64,000 nt of DNA from NCBI GenBank assembly GCA_015490805.1, contig WFXC01000016.1:1-64000 (forward strand), written 5' to 3'. The notes beneath the pieces are model-generated. The model saw only the letters and a program-made list of their open reading frames with translations. It did no database searches and had not been told where the DNA came from. A program made the translations under genes and the position numbers. This DNA comes from Candidatus Kapaibacterium sp. Its GTDB lineage: Bacteria; Bacteroidota; Ignavibacteria; Kapaibacteriales; WFXC01. Of the stretch, positions 61,101 through 64,000 are shown piece after piece; the first letter of the stretch is position 1, and every line of letters begins with the position of its first letter.

Positions 61101-63421
61101 ATCTGTTCCGACTCACTTCCTCCTTAGCCCTGGGCAGCTCTTTCCAACTGGGTCTGGACGGGAACTTAGAACTACTCCCTGCCATCAAGCTGGCATCTGG
61201 AACGCTGGCAGCGCAGTACCGATATACCAGCGACGTACCGCTCCTCAGCCTGAGCGGCGCAGTTACGGTTAATTTGCTGAATCTGAGCAGCATCGGCACA
61301 GGATTTAGCACAACCTTTACCCCCAGCAATCCGTGTCTGCAAATCGGTCCCCTCCAGCGTCGATGGATTCTGGTGGATATGAATGAAAGCTTTGGTACGA
61401 ATCTGCTGGGCACCGATGTCGTTGCCCGGGCATATCTTGATTTAGCGACAATGTACCTCCGGTTATGTCCCTCCGAAGGACAGTTCATCGGCAGTATTCA
61501 TGGCGCCGGTGTTGCCGGTGCGCTGCTCCACGTAGCAGGAATTGGACACGTACCGTTCCACGCCGGCTTATCATTGAACTCCGATCTCTGTCTCCGCTAT
61601 TCGCTCAAACTGGAAAATCGCCCTTCAACCTTCTGGGCACGGGCAAAAGCTGGCGCATTTTTGAACACCAGTGTGAATTTCGATTACTCCGGGTGGTGGT
61701 CCCTGGGCTGGAAAGGAACGCAGGCGTGGGATCATATTCGCAACAATCCTCCGGTTACGTTGTCGCAGCACTGGTCACCGTGTGGTGGGAACAAATGCAA
61801 ACAAGCAGCCATTGGCTTTACTTTTGGCAGCGTTCTTGAAGGAGAACTTTCCGTCCCAAAGGTACAGATCACCGCAGGCAGCCATACCCTTGCAGTTCCC
61901 AACTGGCTCGGCAGTCGACCCTCGATCCGTTATGGGTACTATGCTCGCGCTTCGTCCGGTGGCAGAGAATGGGCAAAGTCCGGAGGGAACAATTCAACAT
62001 TGACGGATCAGGCACGATGGTGGAGTTGCAGCACCTTTGAAAATGAAGCGGATAACTGGGCAGAAGACAATCGCTCTCAGCAACAACCGCCGGCTTTCAT
62101 CCGATTTACCGATCCCGCTTCAGAATTCTCAGCAGCCGATCCGGCAACGCCGACGATCACGGTCGTTTTTGGCGCACCGATTAGCAATACCTGCACTGGC
62201 AGCGCCTCAACTCGCTGCTGGTACATCGACCGCAGCACACTCCAGTTCCAGCTCGATGAGATGGAGGATGACCGGACAACAGTACGCAAATCCTGGCATT
62301 TAGCCACTAATCTGAGAAATGACACGGCTTGGTTATCACCACAAATTGGTAGATCCAGTGTGTGGATAAACGCTGCGCTAACTCCCGCTTCGTGGTACCG
62401 CCTGGTGATCGCTGGCACGATGCGATCACCCAATCCCTCAGCCGCATTACCACGGCGGGATACGATCTGGTTCCGCACTGCCGATCGGATGCTGGCTGCC
62501 CGGTTTTCCATTTACCTGCCCTCTGCCGGGATCGTTCGACAGGGACTGGTTGGCTCGTGGATCGGTGTGCTGGCAACTTCTCGCCCCATTGACCAGATCG
62601 ATGTTCGTGAAGGAACTGGCACCGAAGCCTTTGCATTCTATGCGCTCCATCCGGGACGGGACTGGTGGCTGGAAATCCGAAACCTGCGAACGGGTCGCCG
62701 ATACTGGTGGCGCGGTACACCGATGCTGCCGGTGCAGGATACGATGCAAGTGCGGATTCTTGGAATACCCATCGGCACCAGATTTCTGCTGGATACCAGC
62801 TACTTCCAGCCGTTTGCGGCTGAACTTCCCAGTGCTGGAATCGACGATGGACACCATCGCTTTGTCCTCCAGTCCGGTATTTACGAATTCCGCATCTATA
62901 AAACCAGCGGGACACCCAGTTCCCCGGCGGCACAGACGTTTTTAGACGCACTGCCCAACCCAATTGCAAAGTGGCGAGTTGTAAAGCTGCCATATGCCTC
63001 CTTACAAACAACGCTCCGATTAGCACTCCGGTGGCAATCACCGCCGGATCTTCGAGCACCCAGCGCGTGGGTACAGCTTCAGAATGCTGGCACCGCACCA
63101 ATTTATCCGGGAACACCGTTGCAACTGCGTATCCAGAAATTTGTTGAATCGGACAAAGACACGACAGCCCTCACCACGACACTTCAAGTCCAGCTTCCAG
63201 CAGCATTGCTGCCGGGTCATTCTCTCACCATCCCGATCAGCCTGACTCCCAGCGTTGCAACGATGGATGATTCGCACGACAGCTATCGACTCGTAGGAAT
63301 ACGAATAGAAGTGGTCTCTGGATCTGTTGAATTTCAGTTGCAGGGTATCCGATGTATTTCCGCAGGATGGGTTCCTGTACCTTGCCAACCCACAGATCGT
63401 GAAGATCAGAACGCTCGGTAA
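58184..63421 (+). CDS. Large secreted protein with Ig-like N-terminal region
   Basis: The product is 1745 aa from the ATG at 58184 (signal MEVAIISERGHFWW...FGTAAWSQ); an ATG at 58136 and a TTG at 58121 extend the frame but are near the likely promoter. The start of the mature part (VTVIIPPQPSPYLADW...VMVTVHNSGSAPQAAIL...TFYAQDF) resembles the TANFOR-type N-terminal domain of FCB surface proteins. A domain of the kind TPPVLLQPVDRDTVRSLTDLRFQWTPV follows. The central 900 residues are strand-rich with many DSLxL and GLQ patterns, probably a beta-solenoid or barrel-like filament. The C terminus does not show a clear T9SS domain. No enzyme motif is seen. A second secreted-protein gene follows 46 bases later. 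Confidence 0.83.
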   Translation: MEVAIISERGHFWWFSLLVFFAFGTAAWSQTLSVTVIIPPQPSPYLADWIAGREEVMVTVHNSGSAPQAAILKVKLYLDGELQAETDVDKLEPVTIPPGVSTFYAQDFLQLEAINFYGDSRQSVERSGRLPAGNYQFCFQLLDPQTHAPLTSLPEYCRSFTVILYTPPVLLQPVDRDTVRSLTDLRFQWTPVVPAAPQPILYTLQVFEVFEGQTPMDAYLENPPVLQYTIHDGTTIPYQPELGLLQPGRTYIWTVQVTDSYYRPLFAPDGRAEPFTFVYQPQKQLLGDKESGGKKRESDTATVVDVHVLRIGHFEIRLRDTVRCSSGGECSFSGTGTLFIPWLDDSLTVHFTNLQVTVTDTPGVARVVAGAVAVTGTWMREIFPGYPEFRLEINEWRFTPDRALLNGDVFFNGQTWDLPCVVSETLPLDSLEFFPDSLRLELPTGWVCSGIDLAIGDCFTFHFDTLSVALRWDGSRWTATAFLDGTVTIACWAVDGQPVQLAFRTQILPGQVNLLLSVYAPLRDARIVGLPIWLSLDSLILDASSLENPAGFPPALCGISSWHDPLWKGVWIPSAHLKFLVEQDTLQWDIRDIVLENGSGRLLASFEGEASFVPPHPIELAGFTVRLDSAKIRFCQNTLATLRANGLLQLPASLQKPTEWAQLDSLYLRLAGQQRGSQFEWLGTLDLFGGVNLALPPSNPVAMLRLRNGQIAKVGTHRGYVEFTSIDFQAPPNDPAAVVHLAGLRIWNDGQVQLEDADGWFDISSWARLHIGGLTIQAREIGIGYEGGHWWAGLSGGFEIPAASGLSGGANGMYLHRLRVFDDGRMVSDGAHIQFSIGGALNISGTLFWGDIAYGSTLTSGMTGRLTGRFDCLGGFQTGIDFAFGSTKGSSPFRFWYLSGEAAIPGGVPIIPGAFHLVGGILGAGWHVRLDNFNHHLITSSGFNSPPPIVPDRTIDLLLRAGLLFADPSLQAYLFRLTSSLALGSSFQLGLDGNLELLPAIKLASGTLAAQYRYTSDVPLLSLSGAVTVNLLNLSSIGTGFSTTFTPSNPCLQIGPLQRRWILVDMNESFGTNLLGTDVVARAYLDLATMYLRLCPSEGQFIGSIHGAGVAGALLHVAGIGHVPFHAGLSLNSDLCLRYSLKLENRPSTFWARAKAGAFLNTSVNFDYSGWWSLGWKGTQAWDHIRNNPPVTLSQHWSPCGGNKCKQAAIGFTFGSVLEGELSVPKVQITAGSHTLAVPNWLGSRPSIRYGYYARASSGGREWAKSGGNNSTLTDQARWWSCSTFENEADNWAEDNRSQQQPPAFIRFTDPASEFSAADPATPTITVVFGAPISNTCTGSASTRCWYIDRSTLQFQLDEMEDDRTTVRKSWHLATNLRNDTAWLSPQIGRSSVWINAALTPASWYRLVIAGTMRSPNPSAALPRRDTIWFRTADRMLAARFSIYLPSAGIVRQGLVGSWIGVLATSRPIDQIDVREGTGTEAFAFYALHPGRDWWLEIRNLRTGRRYWWRGTPMLPVQDTMQVRILGIPIGTRFLLDTSYFQPFAAELPSAGIDDGHHRFVLQSGIYEFRIYKTSGTPSSPAAQTFLDALPNPIAKWRVVKLPYASLQTTLRLALRWQSPPDLRAPSAWVQLQNAGTAPIYPGTPLQLRIQKFVESDKDTTALTTTLQVQLPAALLPGHSLTIPISLTPSVATMDDSHDSYRLVGIRIEVVSGSVEFQLQGIRCISAGWVPVPCQPTDREDQNAR

Positions 63422-63467
63422 AAAGATTGCTCAAGCACTGGCTGAAGCAACAAAGGGACGGCTGCTA

Positions 63468-64000
63468 ATGAGGAAGTGCTGGATGCGTGTGTCAAAGAAA
63501 AGAGGTGCTGTTTGGGCCTTCAATGCCCTATGGATCTGTCTGCTTGCGTTGCTCCTGGTGAGCCGTACGGAAGCGCAGCCACAGGAAAGTTCGTTTTTGC
63601 TATGGACCTTTGCCACGCCGCAGGGCATTGCCTTAGGATGGTCGCTCCCTCACGATCATCCGCTGCCGTCGGTATGGCGGATTATGCGGCGCGTTGCTGG
63701 TGAAAAAGTTTACCAGCCCGTTGGCGTCCAGAGACTTCTTCCTTTTGAGCAGTGGGATACTCAAATTCGCCGTCATCCCGGCGCCGACACCCTGCAGCAG
63801 CTTATTGCTGAAGCGCAACGTCAGGATCTACCAGACAGCGTTCGCCGTTTCATTATGGACCTCCTGAATACTGCACTGTTGATCGATTTTCCTCTGCTCC
63901 ATCGAGTTTTTGGTACTGTATGGGTGGATTCCACGGTGCAGCGCGGCCTTGCGTACGACTATGCAATTGAAGTTGCAGGAAAAATTGTCGGCGAAGTACG
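63468..64000 (+). CDS. Secreted protein, N-terminal part (runs off right edge)
   Basis: An ATG at 63468, nine bases after AAAGGGA, opens a frame that reaches the window end without a stop (177 codons). MRKCWMRVSKKRGAVW then ICLLALLLVSRTEAQ is a signal peptide. The rest (ESSFLLWTFATPQGIALGWSLPHDHPLPSVWRIMRRVAGE) has fibronectin-like wording (xxGIxLxWxLPxxxxxxWRIxRR). It is likely a partner of the preceding 1745-aa protein. Shorter overlapping frames in this interval are shadows. Confidence 0.75.
   Translation, partial: MRKCWMRVSKKRGAVWAFNALWICLLALLLVSRTEAQPQESSFLLWTFATPQGIALGWSLPHDHPLPSVWRIMRRVAGEKVYQPVGVQRLLPFEQWDTQIRRHPGADTLQQLIAEAQRQDLPDSVRRFIMDLLNTALLIDFPLLHRVFGTVWVDSTVQRGLAYDYAIEVAGKIVGEV

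Noticed and set aside
838-64000. tRNA or rRNA genes in the spacers
   Set aside because: I looked for T-loop and acceptor-stem patterns in each spacer of over 150 bases and found none convincing; the hairpins seen belong to the repeat families.

Overview
This window looks like a chromosomal segment of a Gram-negative bacterium of the FCB group (Bacteroidota, Chlorobiota, Kapaibacteriota and relatives). Three lines of evidence support this. At least three secreted proteins (1670-aa propeller protein, subtilase, GH18 protein) end in type IX secretion (T9SS) sorting-like domains. Five genes lie behind matches to the Bacteroidota-type -7 element TAnnTTTG. A PorV-like barrel, a carboxypeptidase-regulatory TonB receptor and many lipoproteins are present. 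I cannot name the genus. No tRNA, rRNA, transposase or integrase was seen.

Layout. 1-837: left-truncated fibre protein (-). 999-4184: 1061-aa surface protein (-). 4642-11082: four overlapping or abutting + strand genes for an outer-membrane module (periplasmic or lipoprotein-like protein, TonB-dependent receptor, PorV/PorQ-like barrel, NHL-repeat lipoprotein). 11740-14524: chemoreceptor behind a short G-tract leader ORF (-). 15179-20191: 1670-aa SBBP propeller protein with T9SS signal (-). 20436-21368: EamA transporter, followed by a two-repeat CRISPR-like array. 21677-27691: 2004-aa fibre protein paralogous to the left-edge gene. 27861-32279: glycolysis/NADP operon pfkA, DUF1844, nadK, pyk, TSUP (-). 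32681-34478: AAA ATPase plus DUF4276/TOPRIM-like gene, probably a defence pair, the second gene broken by an 11-bp tandem duplication. 34562-39478: rlmB (-), scpA, scpB, ruvB, gcvPA. 39910-45210: T9SS subtilase and three lipoproteins (-), the protease frame broken at a run of 11 G in its signal peptide. 45670-50937: trpB2 (-), GT2, DUF2807 lipoprotein (-), ubiE/menG, panB. 50921-51319: c-type cytochrome-like lipoprotein. 51417-57813: hmgA followed by a lipid-transport operon mlaE(STAS fusion)-mlaF-mlaD-auxiliary lipoprotein and a GH18 protein (-). 58184-64000: 1745-aa secreted protein and a right-truncated secreted protein.

Three themes stand out. (1) Slippage-prone frame switches: two 11-nt G tracts and one 11-bp duplication each break an otherwise convincing gene for a secreted protease, a chemoreceptor leader and a putative defence nuclease. 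They could be phase-variable contingency loci; assembly error is the main alternative for the homopolymers. (2) A family of intergenic elements that folds as an outer stem enclosing two hairpins, with compensatory changes in the stems, at eight loci and always in the same orientation whatever the flanking gene direction. (3) An identical 23-bp promoter-proximal element with two TTACGTA sites, placed exactly 20 bp before the -7 box of two distant surface-protein genes, which suggests a shared regulator.
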